From assembly GCF_003574625.1 (NCBI RefSeq), contig NZ_QNUJ01000005.1, forward strand, positions 62,001 through 126,000: a stretch of 64,000 bases of DNA, given 5' to 3'. Made by a program: the position numbers and the translations under genes. Origin of the DNA: Shinella zoogloeoides. Lineage in GTDB: Bacteria; Pseudomonadota; Alphaproteobacteria; Rhizobiales; Rhizobiaceae. Position 1 is the stretch's first letter, and the number at the start of each line of letters is the position of its first letter. Positions 32,729 to 42,274 of this stretch are shown one piece after another. The notes beneath the pieces are model-generated. The model worked only from the letters and a program-made list of their open reading frames with translations, did no database searches and was not told the origin of the DNA.

Positions 32729-33925
32729 TCAGGCGATGTCCGGCAGGTCCGCGGCCGGCTCGCCGTCGCGCACGACGACGCGGCCGCGGCGGATGACGGT
32801 GCGCTTCTGCGGTGTCAGGGCCACGGCCTCGGCAAGGGTGCGGGCGGGCACCAGAACGAGGTCGCCATGGTCGCCTTCGGCAAAGCCGTAGCCGGAAAGG
32901 CCGATGCCCTCGGCGCCGCCGAAGGTGCAGATGCGCATGGTCTCCGCAAGGTCGGCGTCGTTGGTCATGCCGTTGCGCTGGGCGAGGTACTTCGCCCGCT
33001 CCAGCATGTCGCCATTGCCCCACGGTTCCCAGGTGCCCTGGATGCCATCCGAGCCGGAGGCGACGACGAGGCCACTCTGCCGCATCAGCCGGAGCGGCAG
33101 GGCGGGGGCCGAGGGGCTGCCGACCGTCATCAACGCGATGCGCTCGGCCGCCAGCGCCTCTATCAGGGCCTTCTGCCGCGCGGCGTCCAGCATGCCGAGG
33201 CAGTAGCCGTGGCTGACCATGACCTTGTCCTGCATGGAAAGGGCGCGCGTGCGCTCGATGATGAGCTCCAGGCAGAAGGCGCCGAGCTCGCCGAGTTCGT
33301 GCAGGTGGATGTCGATGGGCTTCCCGTGGCGCTCGGCGAGCGAGAAGATCGCATCGAGATGGCGCACCGGATCGCGCTCGATGGTGGCGGGGTCGATGCC
33401 GCCGACGATATCGGCGCCGGCCTTCATCGCTTCGTCCATCAGCTCGAACGTGCCCTCGCGCGGCAGCATGCCGCTCTGCGGGAAGGCGACGATCTGCACA
33501 TCCACGAGATCGCGCAGCGCCTCGCGGGTTTCCAGCACGCCCTCGATATTGGCGATGCCGATTTCCGTGTCGACGTCGACATGGCTGCGGATGTGGAGGA
33601 CGCCGAGCTTCAGCGTCTGGAAGATCTGCCGGGCGGACTGCCTTCGGGCGTCGATGCCAAGCTCGCGCTTGGCGTTGCGGTCGGCGAGGATGCGGTGGTC
33701 GCGGGTCGGGCCGACGCGGTTTTCGAACCAGTCCATGCCGATCAGCGTCTTGTCGAGATGGGTGTGCGCTTCTACGAGGCCGGGCAGGGCGATGAAGCCC
33801 GCGGCGTCGATTTCCCGGGCGGGACGGTCGCCGCCCGCGGCGCTGAAACGCCCGCCGCGGATGAGGAGGTCCACCGGCGCGGCGCCCATCGGGCGGGCGT
33901 TGCGGATGATGATGTCTTCGGTCAT
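32729..33925 (-). CDS. Cytosine deaminase-like amidohydrolase
   Basis: This 398-residue enzyme belongs to the CodA-type amidohydrolases. The metal site is complete: HTHLDKTL (HxH), HIRSHVDVD, DIHLHELGELG, VSHGYCLGML and GSDGIQGTWEP with the catalytic aspartate. Family members deaminate cytosine, isoguanine or related ring nucleobases, or hydrolyse cyclic amides. It follows another amidohydrolase gene (33942-35309) after 16 bases, in one operon that is divergent from a dipeptide-type ABC transporter. The neighbours suggest breakdown of an N-heterocycle or a cyclic amide; the exact substrate is not readable. Confidence 0.85.
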   Translation of the reverse strand: MTEDIIIRNARPMGAAPVDLLIRGGRFSAAGGDRPAREIDAAGFIALPGLVEAHTHLDKTLIGMDWFENRVGPTRDHRILADRNAKRELGIDARRQSARQIFQTLKLGVLHIRSHVDVDTEIGIANIEGVLETREALRDLVDVQIVAFPQSGMLPREGTFELMDEAMKAGADIVGGIDPATIERDPVRHLDAIFSLAERHGKPIDIHLHELGELGAFCLELIIERTRALSMQDKVMVSHGYCLGMLDAARQKALIEALAAERIALMTVGSPSAPALPLRLMRQSGLVVASGSDGIQGTWEPWGNGDMLERAKYLAQRNGMTNDADLAETMRICTFGGAEGIGLSGYGFAEGDHGDLVLVPARTLAEAVALTPQKRTVIRRGRVVVRDGEPAADLPDIA

Positions 33926-33941
33926 GTCCGGTTTCCTTTCT

Positions 33942-35309
33942 TCACGCGATGCCGGCGCGCCGCATGGCGAGCCGGAAGGCCTTTTCCGCCCGGTCGAGGA
34001 TGGCGTCCTCGTCCTGACCGACCAGTTTGCGCCCGCGCATCAGGATGCGCCCGCCGACGATGGTCGTGTCCACGTCCGCGCCGTTGGCGAAGCGCGCGAG
34101 GCGCTGCACCGGATCGACCGGCGGCCAGAGATGCGGCTGGCGCATGTTGACGAGCAGGATGTCGGCGCGCTTGCCCACTTCCAGCGAGCCGATCTCGTTT
34201 TCCATGGAGAGGGCGCGGGCGCCCTCGATGGTCGCCATTTCGAGAAGCTCGGACGGCGGCAGCACGGCATCGTCGCGGAAATGGCGTGCGTGGTAGCGGT
34301 GCGCCTGGAACATGTTGCGGAACATGTCGAAGGAACGGTCGGGCGCGGCGGCATCGGTACCGAGCGAGACGGTGACGCCTTCCGCCCGCAGTTCCGGCGC
34401 AGGGCAGCGGCCGGAGACCGACATCAGCGCGCTCGGATTGTGCGCGACCTTGGCGCCGGTGCGCTTCAGAACGGCCCTGTCCCCATCGGTGAGGTCGACG
34501 CAATGGGCAAGCAGCGACCGGCCGTCGAAGAGGGCCATTTTCTCGTCGGCAGCGGAAATCGAACCGTCGCGGTGGCCGTCCTGGACGAGCAGGACGCCTT
34601 TTTCCCGCGCGAGCCGCTTCGCTTTTTTCGAAAGGTCGATTGCCGCGCCGTCTTCCAGTTCCGCCGCATTGAAGACCGGGAGCGACACCGCCAGTTGTAT
34701 GCGGTCGCTGCGGCCGGCCCAGGCGTCGATCAGCCCGGCGCTGACGTCGAGCTGGGTATCCGGGGAGACGACGACATCGTCATGGTCCTCGCCGCGCCAG
34801 GCGCGGTATACGCTTGCGGCGGACGGCCGGTTGGGGCCGACGGCGAGCACTTCGCGCACGCCCATGGCAAGGATCGCGGCCAGATGGGCTTCGGCGGCCT
34901 CGGGGGCCTCCGTGCGCATGATGTCCGGGCCGCCGCCGAAGAGCAGCGCGGCGGTGGTGGTGCCGCACTTGATGCGCTCGGCTGCCGACAGGGCCGCCTC
35001 CGCCGCCCAGAATTCCGGGTCCGTGGCCTCCGCATAGATGCGGCCGGTGGTCGTCATCCAGTCGTCGGAATCGCCGCCGAGGCCCTTGGTCAGCATGTGG
35101 CCGGCATGGGCGTGGGTGTCGATCAGGCCGGGCATGATGACCATGCCGGCAGCGTCGATGCGCTCCGCATCCGCCATGCCGTCCGCTGCACCCGCGCCGA
35201 CCGCGGTTATGCGCCCATCCTCCACCAGAACGTGGCCGCGCTCGAATAGGCGCCGATCGGCATCCATGGTGATGACCACACCGTTCTCGATCAGCAGAGC
35301 CTTCGTCAT
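33942..35309 (-). CDS. ATZ/TRZ-type amidohydrolase, first paralog
   Basis: This 455-residue enzyme has the TIM-barrel amidohydrolase metal motifs: PGLIDTHAHAGHMLTKGLG (HxH), VQDGHRDGSI, LLAHCVDLTDGD and SLGTDAAAPDRSFDMFR. It is a clear paralog of the enzyme at 40800-42242, sharing GTDA/SDAxAPDRS, MENEIGSLEVGKRADI and a C-terminal FANGADVDTTIVGG. The family deaminates or dechlorinates N-heterocycles. GGGAGGAAATTCG gives a strong start. Divergent from the dpp-type operon across a 160-base AT-rich region with TGCATGC and GTATGC motifs. Likely co-transcribed with the cytosine deaminase-like gene. Confidence 0.85.
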   Translation of the reverse strand: MTKALLIENGVVITMDADRRLFERGHVLVEDGRITAVGAGAADGMADAERIDAAGMVIMPGLIDTHAHAGHMLTKGLGGDSDDWMTTTGRIYAEATDPEFWAAEAALSAAERIKCGTTTAALLFGGGPDIMRTEAPEAAEAHLAAILAMGVREVLAVGPNRPSAASVYRAWRGEDHDDVVVSPDTQLDVSAGLIDAWAGRSDRIQLAVSLPVFNAAELEDGAAIDLSKKAKRLAREKGVLLVQDGHRDGSISAADEKMALFDGRSLLAHCVDLTDGDRAVLKRTGAKVAHNPSALMSVSGRCPAPELRAEGVTVSLGTDAAAPDRSFDMFRNMFQAHRYHARHFRDDAVLPPSELLEMATIEGARALSMENEIGSLEVGKRADILLVNMRQPHLWPPVDPVQRLARFANGADVDTTIVGGRILMRGRKLVGQDEDAILDRAEKAFRLAMRRAGIA

Positions 35310-35328
35310 CGAATTTCCTCCCGCAGTG

Positions 35329-35456
35329 ATTGCATGCGAATTGCGCCATGTCATGTGCGCAAGGCCTAATCTTTGTATCTTGATATTGCGCGCATGTTAT
35401 GTACAGTCATATTGAAAATAATCGTATGCAAATTTTTTGGGAACAAGCATACAAAC
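35329..35456. promoter_or_regulatory. Divergent promoter region with GntR-like TGCATGC/GTATGC sites
   Basis: ATTGCATGCGAATT lies at 35329-35342, CGTATGCAAAT at 35423-35433 and AAGCATACAAAC at 35445-35456; the last two form an inverted pair GTATGC...GCATAC 17 bases apart. FCD-type GntR regulators often bind TTGTATGCAA-like palindromes. A perfect TTGCATGCAA is found at 57348-57357 before a GntR gene in this window. The region is unusually AT-rich and separates the divergent amidohydrolase and transporter operons. Confidence 0.5.
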
Positions 35457-35469
35457 TTGGGAGATCCTG

Positions 35470-37043
35470 GTGAAGACCTATCTGAAGACCGTTTTGGCGG
35501 GGCTTGCCGTACTGGCGCCGCTTTCCACGTCCGCCCTTGCCGAAACGCTGCGCTGGTCGGCCTCGGGCGACGTCATCTCCTACGATCCGAACGCCCAGGT
35601 CGACAGCTTCACGCAGAGCGTCCAGCACATGGTCTTCGACCCGCTGGTCCGCCGCAACAAGGAGCTGAAGCTCGAGCCGGCGCTCGCCACATCCTGGGAG
35701 ATCGTCGAGCCGACCCGCTGGCGCTTCAAGCTGCGCCAGGGCGTGAAGTTCCATGAAGGCCAGCCCTTCAATGCCGACGATGTGGTGGCCACCATCGAGC
35801 GCCAGATCGATCCCGGCGCGCGCAACCGCGAGAACCTCTCCGCCGTCACCGGCGTCGAGAAGGTGGACGACTACACGGTCGACCTCATCCTGCGCGGCCC
35901 CTATCCGCTGCTGCTCAACGACCTTGCCGCCATCTACATCATGAGCAAGCCGTGGATGGCCGAGCACGATGCGCTGAAGCCGGGCAACACGGCGACCGGC
36001 GTCGTCACCTATGCCAGCGCCCACGCCAACGGCACCGGTCCCTTCAAGCTGAAGAGCTACGAGCCGGATTCCCGCTCGGTCTTCGAGGTCAACAAGGACT
36101 GGTGGGACAAGCCCGAGCATAACCTGACGGAAGTGGAATTCCGCCCGATCGCCTCCGACGCGACGCGCGTCGCCGCGCTGCTTTCCGGCGAGGTCGACAT
36201 GATCGCGCCGGTTCCGCTGCAGGACATCGACCGCATCGCCTCCACCGACGGGCTGAAGGTCGTGAAAATCCCTCGCTGCGCACCATCATGCTGGCGCTGA
36301 ACTTCAAGAAGGAACTGCATGCCGATCCGGGCGTGCCGAATCCCATGCTGAACGAGAAGGTGCGCCAGGCGCTCTGGCACGCCATCGACCTCAACACGAT
36401 CCAGAAGCGGCTGATGCGCGGCAAGTCGCGCGTCGCCGGCATGCTCGTCGCCCCGGCCGTCACCGGCCATGACGACGCCATCGACGTGCCGCTGGAATAC
36501 GATGTCGACAAGGCGAAGGCACTGATGGCCGAGGCGGGTTATCCGGACGGCTTCAAGACGGGTCTTTCCTGCTCCAACGACCGCTACATCGCCGACGAGC
36601 AGATCTGCCTTGCGATCTCCTCCATGTGGGCGAAGATCGGCGTGAAGGTCGACCTCAACGTCGAAAGCAAGACGACCTATTTCCCGCGCATGGACAATGG
36701 CGAACTCGACGTCTACCTGCTCGGCTGGGCCTCGCTGCCGGCAATGGACGGCTACAGCGTCCTGCAGGCGCTGCTCGCCACCAATGACGGCACCTATGGG
36801 GGCTCCAATCCGAACGGCCTTTCGGACCCGCGCATCGACGCGCTCGCCCGCTCGGCCGCGGTGGAGCTCGACGAGACCAAGCGCATCGACATGCTGAAGG
36901 AAGCCTTCCGCATCACCCATGACGAGGCCCTGTTCATTCCGCTGCACCAGCAGCCGGTCGCCTGGGCCATGAGCGACAAGGTCGACATCCCGCAGTTCCC
37001 GGACGAATACGTTCGCCCGTGGTTCGCGCAGGTCAAAAAGTAG
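35470..37043 (+). pseudogene. Dipeptide/opine-type ABC substrate-binding protein, frameshifted
   Basis: The gene begins at a GTG with GGGAG upstream and encodes a signal peptide ending STSALA before ETLRW, then an SBP_bac_5 protein (RWRFKLRQGVKFHEGQPFNADD, VVKI). At 36271-36273 one base is missing: KIP is followed by RCAPSCWR and a stop, while the second frame continues with the expected LNFKKELHADPGVPNPMLNEKVRQ. Restoring one C gives a continuous protein of about 525 residues. Either the gene is broken, which would disable the transporter, or the base is an error in the CCCT run. Its leader TGGGAG perfectly complements the CUCCCA loop of the AbcR-like RNA. It heads the dpp-type operon. Confidence 0.85.
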
Positions 37044-37060
37044 CGGGTTCTCCCACGGCT

Positions 37061-37090
37061 GGTCCCGGCAGGCGAAAGCAGGCCGGGACC
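37061..37090 (+). terminator. Intercistronic hairpin after the binding-protein gene
   Basis: GGTCCCGGC (37061-37069) is inverted as GCCGGGACC (37082-37090) with a 12-base loop. It lies between the binding-protein gene and the first permease, where such stems commonly raise the amount of binding protein over permease by partial termination or 3' protection. Confidence 0.5.
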
Positions 37091-37200
37091 GATCGGCATC
37101 CGGGCTCCATTTTCCGCAGGCGAGAAGCCGGGAGGAAGCGGGAGCGCAACGGCCCGGTTTCCGCCCCCAGGGCATGATCGCTCCCTGAAGGACCATTCCG

Positions 37201-38166
37201 ATGCTCAGACTTCTTTCCGTGAGGCTTCTGCAGGCCATCCTCGTGATGCTCGCCGTGACGGCCGTCGCCTTCGTCATGTTCCGCTTTGTCGGCGATCCCG
37301 TCGCCTCCATGGTGCGCGAAGGCGCGACCCAGGCGGAAAAGGACGCCCTGCGCATGGCGCTCGGCCTCGATAAGCCCATCGTCACGCAGTTCCTCGATTT
37401 CGTCGGCCAGGTGCTGACCGGCAATCTCGGCACGAGCTTCCGCTACCAGCAGCCGGTCGTCGGCCTCCTGATGAGCCGCCTTCCGGCGACGCTGGAACTG
37501 GTGATCGTCGCCACGCTGCTGGCGCTCTGCATCGGCATTCCGCTCGGCGTGCTCTGCGCGCTGAAGCCGCATTCCTTCCTCTCGCGCTTCACCCAGTCGG
37601 CAACGCTCGTCGGCATCTCCATGCCCACTTTCGTCACCGGCCTGCTGCTGATCCTCGTCTTCGCGGTCAACCTGCGCTGGCTGCCTTCGTCGGGCCGCGG
37701 CGATCTCGTCGATCTCGGCTTCTGGCAGACGGGCTTCCTCACTCTTTCGGGCCTGAAGTCGCTGATCCTGCCGTCGATCACGCTGGCGCTCTTCCAGCTC
37801 ACGCTGATCATGCGGCTGGTGCGCTCGGAGATGATCGACGTGCTGTCGTCGGATTATATCCGCTTCGCCTTCGCCCGCGGCCTGCCGCGCGCCTATATCT
37901 ACGGCCGCCTTGCGCTGCGCAACGCGCTGATGCCCGTCGTCACCGTTACCGGCCTTCAGATCGGCCAGCTCATCGCCTTCGCCATCGTCACCGAGACGGT
38001 GTTCCAGTGGCCGGGCATGGGCCTGCTCTTCACCAATGCCGTCGGCTATCCCGACATGCCGGTGCTCGCCGCCTACCTGCTCTTCGTCGGCTTCCTCTTC
38101 GTCATGATCAACATGATCGTCGACATTCTCTACACCTTCATCGATCCGCGCCTGAGGACACGATAA
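37201..38166 (+). CDS. Dipeptide-type ABC transporter permease, DppB-like
   Basis: This 321-residue permease has the DppB/OppB pattern: an N-terminal helix with LLQAILVMLAVTAVAFVMF, the periplasmic GLDKPIVTQFLDF segment, five further helices and the EAA-type cytoplasmic loop FARGLPRAYIYGRLALRNA. The C-terminus is AYLLFVGFLFVMINMIVDIL followed by IDPRLR. Its stop overlaps the next start (TAATG at 38164-38168). It pairs with the DppC-like protein to form the channel. Functional if the binding protein is. Confidence 0.92.
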   Translation: MLRLLSVRLLQAILVMLAVTAVAFVMFRFVGDPVASMVREGATQAEKDALRMALGLDKPIVTQFLDFVGQVLTGNLGTSFRYQQPVVGLLMSRLPATLELVIVATLLALCIGIPLGVLCALKPHSFLSRFTQSATLVGISMPTFVTGLLLILVFAVNLRWLPSSGRGDLVDLGFWQTGFLTLSGLKSLILPSITLALFQLTLIMRLVRSEMIDVLSSDYIRFAFARGLPRAYIYGRLALRNALMPVVTVTGLQIGQLIAFAIVTETVFQWPGMGLLFTNAVGYPDMPVLAAYLLFVGFLFVMINMIVDILYTFIDPRLRTR

Positions 38167-39062
38167 TGGCCACGCAATCCCTGATGCGCCGGCTTCCGCC
38201 GGTTTCCGTGATGATCGCCGGCCTCGTGCTCGCCGTCATGCTCGTGCTCGTCCTCTTCGCGCCGATGATCGCGCCGATGGACCCGCGCGACGTCTCCTCC
38301 TACTCGCTCATCGACATGGAGATCCCGCCCTCCTTCATGGACGGCGGCGATCCGCGCTTCCTGCTCGGTACGGACAACCAGGGCCGCGACCTCGTCTCGG
38401 TCATCCTGTTCGGCCTGCGCATCTCCGTGGTCATCGGCCTCGGTGCGGTGCTGTTTTCCGCCGCGCTCGGCGTGATCCTCGGTCTTGTCGCCGGCTTCTT
38501 CGGCGGTATCGTCGACAGCATCGTCATGCGCATCGCCGACGTGCTCGTCAGCTTCCCGACCATCCTCGTCGCGCTCCTCATCAGCGGCATCGCCCGGGCG
38601 CAGTTCAGCGCCGACACGATGCTGACCTGGGCGCCGCTGGTGCTGATCTTCTCCATCGCCGTCAACGAATGGGTGCAATATGCCCGCACGGTGCGCGCCT
38701 CGACCATGGTGGAAGTGGCGCGCGACTATGTGCGCGCCGCCAAGGTGATCGGCCTGCCCTCCGGGCGCATCATGGGCCGGCATATCCTGCCGAACGTCAT
38801 GAGCTCGGTCATGGTCATCGCCACGATCAACCTTGCCGGCGCGATCCTGACGGAGGCGACGCTGTCCTTCCTCGGCGCCGGCATGCCGCCGACCTATCCT
38901 TCGCTCGGCACGCTCATCCGCATCGGCAACCAGTTCCTGTTCTCCGGCCTCTGGTGGATCGCCGTCATGCCGGCGGCGGTGCTCGTCATCCTCGTGCTCG
39001 CCGTCAACGTGATCGGCGACTATCTGCGCGACCGCTTCAACCCGAAACTGATGGCCCGCTGA
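38166..39062 (+). CDS. Dipeptide-type ABC transporter permease, DppC-like
   Basis: This 298-residue permease has an N-terminal transmembrane helix, then the family PRFLLGTDNQGRDLVSVILFG segment and five more helices. The EAA loop is VRAAKVIGLPSGRIMGRHILP, and the C-terminal part contains TEATLSFLGAGMPPTYPS. These are standard DppC/OppC features. It starts in the stop of the DppB-like gene and is followed by the ATPase gene after 1 base, so the three are tightly coupled. Confidence 0.92.
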   Translation: MATQSLMRRLPPVSVMIAGLVLAVMLVLVLFAPMIAPMDPRDVSSYSLIDMEIPPSFMDGGDPRFLLGTDNQGRDLVSVILFGLRISVVIGLGAVLFSAALGVILGLVAGFFGGIVDSIVMRIADVLVSFPTILVALLISGIARAQFSADTMLTWAPLVLIFSIAVNEWVQYARTVRASTMVEVARDYVRAAKVIGLPSGRIMGRHILPNVMSSVMVIATINLAGAILTEATLSFLGAGMPPTYPSLGTLIRIGNQFLFSGLWWIAVMPAAVLVILVLAVNVIGDYLRDRFNPKLMAR

Positions 39063-39063
39063 G

Positions 39064-40782
39064 ATGACCGAAACAAAGCCCCCCGTTCTCGACATCCGCA
39101 AGCTGCGCGTCGAATATCCGCTGGCCAACGGCGACGCGCTCGTCGCCGTCAAGGACATCGACCTTCTCATCCGCCCGGGCGAGATCCACGCCCTCGTCGG
39201 CGAATCCGGCGCCGGCAAGACCACGGTCGGCAATGCGCTGATGGGCCTGTTGCAGGCCCCCGGCAAGATCGCTTCCGGCTCCATCGAGATCGCCGGCAAG
39301 CCGATCGATCTGCGCACCGGCCGCACCGAGGGCATCGTGCCCGGCCGCGACGTCGGTGCGATCTTCCAGGACCCGATGACGAGCCTCAATCCGCTCTTCA
39401 CCGTCGAAAGCCAGCTCTGCGAGGGCATGCTCGCCCATCTGAAGCTTTCCCGCCCGGCGGCGAGGGCGCGTGCTCTGGAATTGATGAAGGCCGTCGGCAT
39501 TCCCGAGCCGGAGCGCCGGCTCGGCTCCTATCCGCACCAGCTTTCCGGCGGCCAGCGCCAGCGCGTCGTCATCGCGACGGCGCTCGCCTGCAACCCGCAG
39601 CTTATCGTCGCCGACGAGCCGACCACGGCGCTCGATGTGTCGGTGCAGGCGCAGATCCTCAAGCTGATCCGCGACCTTGCCGACGAGCGCGGCGTCGGCG
39701 TGCTGCTCGTCACGCACAATATGGGCGTCGTCGCCGAGATCGCCGACCGCGTCACCATCATGCAGAACGGCGCGGTGGTGGAGAGCGGTACGGCGCGCGA
39801 GGTGCTGACCAATCCGCAGGCGCCCTATGCCCGCACGCTGATCGCCGCCGTGCCGCCGATCGAGCACCGCCTCGAGCGCCTGCCGGTGCCGAGTGAGGAA
39901 ACGCAGGTGACGCTCAATGCCCGCGCCAGCGTGCGCGGCAAGAGCACGAAGAGCGAAACGGGCAGCAGGGACGACGTCGTCCTCTCCGTTCGTGATCTCG
40001 CCGTCGAATATGGCGGGCGTTCGCTGATCCCCGGCCGCAAGGCGTCCGTCTTCAAGGCGGTGAAGGGCGTTTCCTTCGATGTCCGTCGCGGGGAGATCTT
40101 CGGCCTCGTCGGCGAATCCGGCTGCGGCAAGACCACCGTCGCCAACACAATCGCCGGCCTCGTCACCCAGAGTTCCGGCAGCATCGACTTCCAGGGCACG
40201 GCGCTCGGCGCGAAGCGTGAGAAATCCGTCCGGCAGTCGCTGCAGATGGTGTTCCAGGACCCCTATTCGGCGCTCAATCCGCGCCTGCGCATCAATTCCG
40301 CCATTGCCGAGCCGATCCTGTTCTACAAGCTCGCTTCCAACGCGGAAGAGGCGCGGCAGGATGCGAAGACCCTGCTGGAGGCGGTAGGCCTGCCCGCCGA
40401 TGCGGGCGGGCGCTTCTCGCATGCCTTCTCCGGCGGCCAGCGCCAGCGCATCGCGATTGCCCGCGCGCTCGGCCCGCGCCCGTCGCTGCTGATCTGCGAC
40501 GAGCCGACCTCGGCTCTTGACGTGTCGGTGCAGGCGCAGCTTCTGAACCTCCTCAAGGACCTGCGCGACCTTGCCGGCCTCTCCATGCTGTTCATCAGCC
40601 ACGACCTCGCGGTGATCCGCCAGATGTGCGACCGCATCGCGGTGATGAAGGCGGGCGAGATCGTCGAGCTGGCCGATACGGAGACGCTGTTCACCGCGCC
40701 GCAGCACGACTACACCAAGGAGCTGCTGCGGCTCGCGCCCTCGCTCGATCGTATCCTTTCGCGCCAGACGGCCGCGGAGTGA
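39064..40782 (+). CDS. Fused DppD-DppF-type ABC ATPase
   Basis: This 572-residue protein joins the two ATPases that are usually separate. The first domain (about 1-270) has Walker A GESGAGKTT and [15 protein letters not shown]; the second (about 300-565) has Walker A GESGCGKTT and FSGGQRQRIAIARALG. Both have Walker B DEPTTALDVSVQAQ / DEPTSALDVSVQAQ. A short linker around residues 275-300 replaces the end of DppD. Such fusions are frequent in rhizobial peptide and opine importers (GsiA-like). It is followed by an amidohydrolase gene 17 bases later, in the same operon. Confidence 0.93.
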   Translation: MTETKPPVLDIRKLRVEYPLANGDALVAVKDIDLLIRPGEIHALVGESGAGKTTVGNALMGLLQAPGKIASGSIEIAGKPIDLRTGRTEGIVPGRDVGAIFQDPMTSLNPLFTVESQLCEGMLAHLKLSRPAARARALELMKAVGIPEPERRLGSYPHQLSGGQRQRVVIATALACNPQLIVADEPTTALDVSVQAQILKLIRDLADERGVGVLLVTHNMGVVAEIADRVTIMQNGAVVESGTAREVLTNPQAPYARTLIAAVPPIEHRLERLPVPSEETQVTLNARASVRGKSTKSETGSRDDVVLSVRDLAVEYGGRSLIPGRKASVFKAVKGVSFDVRRGEIFGLVGESGCGKTTVANTIAGLVTQSSGSIDFQGTALGAKREKSVRQSLQMVFQDPYSALNPRLRINSAIAEPILFYKLASNAEEARQDAKTLLEAVGLPADAGGRFSHAFSGGQRQRIAIARALGPRPSLLICDEPTSALDVSVQAQLLNLLKDLRDLAGLSMLFISHDLAVIRQMCDRIAVMKAGEIVELADTETLFTAPQHDYTKELLRLAPSLDRILSRQTAAE

Positions 40783-40799
40783 CTGAAGGGAGACTCTCC

Positions 40800-42242
40800 A
40801 TGGCCGATATCCTCATCAAGAACGGCACCGTCATCGCCATCGACCCGGAGCGCCGGATCATCGCCGACGGGGCGGTGGCCATCACCGGGGACCGTATCGT
40901 CGCCGTCGGCCCGACGGCGGAGGTCGAGGCGGCGCATCCTGCCCGCGAGGTCATCGATGCGCGCGGCATGGCGATCATGCCGGGCTTCGTGGACGCCCAC
41001 GCCCATGCCGGCCACGGCCTGATCAAGACGCTGGGCGGCGGCAAAAGCGATCCGTGGTACCAGGCGTGCCGCGGGGCCTATACGGTCGGCTCGACGCCGG
41101 AATTCTGGTTCGCCGAGGCGCAGCTTGCCGCGCTGGAGCGCCTGCGCTTTGGCGTCACCACGGGCGTCTCGCTGCTCGGCGGCGGCGATTCCGTCATGCG
41201 CACGGACGAGCCGGTCTATGGCGATGCGCATATGGAAGGCGTGCTCGGCATCGGCACGCGCTCGGTGGTCGCCGTCGGCACGACGCGCCCGCCGCATCCG
41301 CTGACCTATGCGCGCTGGGATGGCGAGACGCGGACGGATTATCCGGTTTCCTTCGACCGCCAGTTCGCCACGTGCAAGACCCTCGTCGACCGCTGGCACG
41401 GCAGCCATGACGGCCGCCTGCACGTCGCCCTGCTGACGCCGACGCTGCATCGCGGCTATCGGGAGGCGGCCGGTGCCGAAGAGGCCGTCGCCCAGTCGCG
41501 CGCGGTCAAGCAATATGCGGAAGAGCGCGGCCTCGTCTTCACGCAGGACGGCCACACCACGGGCAGCGTCCGCATCGCGAACGAGATCGGCATTCTCGGC
41601 CCGCGCACGCTGCTGTCTCATGCGACCGGACTGGACGCGGAGGAGATCGCGATCTGCGCCAAGACCGGCACGACCATCGTGCACAATCCGAGCGCCGTCG
41701 CCGCCATCCTCGCGCGTTGCCCGGTGACGGAACTTCTCGATGCCGGCGTCACCGTCGTCATCGGCTCGGATGCGACCGCGCCGGACCGTTCGGCGGACAT
41801 GTTCCGCCACATGCAGCAATGCATGCACTACCACCGCACCCATTTCCACGACCCGAGCTGGCTGCCACCGGGCAAAGCGCTGGAAATGTGCACCATCGAC
41901 GCCGCCCGCGTGGTCGGCCTCGAAAGCGAGATCGGCTCGCTGGAACCGGGCAAGAAGGCCGACGTCATCCTCGTCGACCTGCGCCGGCCGCATCTCTATC
42001 CCGCCCATATGCCGGAATACCGCGTCACCTATTTCGCCAATGGCAACGACGTGCACACCGTCCTCGTCGGCGGCAAGGTGCTGCTGCGCGACCGCAAGCC
42101 GGTCCATGTCGACCAGGACGCGGTGCTGGACGCCGCCCAGCGCGAGGCCGACCTGATGATCGACCGCCTCGGCCTGCGTTATGCACTGGAGACGCCCCGG
42201 ATGTTCTGGGGGCACAGCCGCGACCTCGACCTTATCGAATAG
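40800..42242 (+). CDS. ATZ/TRZ-type amidohydrolase, second paralog
   Basis: This 480-residue enzyme has the metal motifs GFVDAHAHAGHGLIKTLGG (HxH), TQDGHTTGSVRIANE, LLSHATGLDAEE and VIGSDATAPDRSADMFR. It is about 40-50% similar by eye to the enzyme at 33942-35309, with the same C-terminal SEIGSLEPGKKAD, so the two are recent paralogs on either side of the transporter. The start at 40800 has GGGAGACTCTCC upstream. It is in the operon with the dpp-type transporter and the next, aberrant amidohydrolase. Substrate unknown; the import route suggests a peptide- or amide-linked N-heterocycle. Confidence 0.85.
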   Translation: MADILIKNGTVIAIDPERRIIADGAVAITGDRIVAVGPTAEVEAAHPAREVIDARGMAIMPGFVDAHAHAGHGLIKTLGGGKSDPWYQACRGAYTVGSTPEFWFAEAQLAALERLRFGVTTGVSLLGGGDSVMRTDEPVYGDAHMEGVLGIGTRSVVAVGTTRPPHPLTYARWDGETRTDYPVSFDRQFATCKTLVDRWHGSHDGRLHVALLTPTLHRGYREAAGAEEAVAQSRAVKQYAEERGLVFTQDGHTTGSVRIANEIGILGPRTLLSHATGLDAEEIAICAKTGTTIVHNPSAVAAILARCPVTELLDAGVTVVIGSDATAPDRSADMFRHMQQCMHYHRTHFHDPSWLPPGKALEMCTIDAARVVGLESEIGSLEPGKKADVILVDLRRPHLYPAHMPEYRVTYFANGNDVHTVLVGGKVLLRDRKPVHVDQDAVLDAAQREADLMIDRLGLRYALETPRMFWGHSRDLDLIE

Positions 42243-42274
42243 TTTGAAATCCGATTGCCAGACTGGATAGATCC

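Noticed and set aside
39064-40782. The double ATPase as two separate genes with a missed stop.
   Set aside because: The frame is continuous with a normal linker, and DppD-DppF fusions are common in rhizobia.
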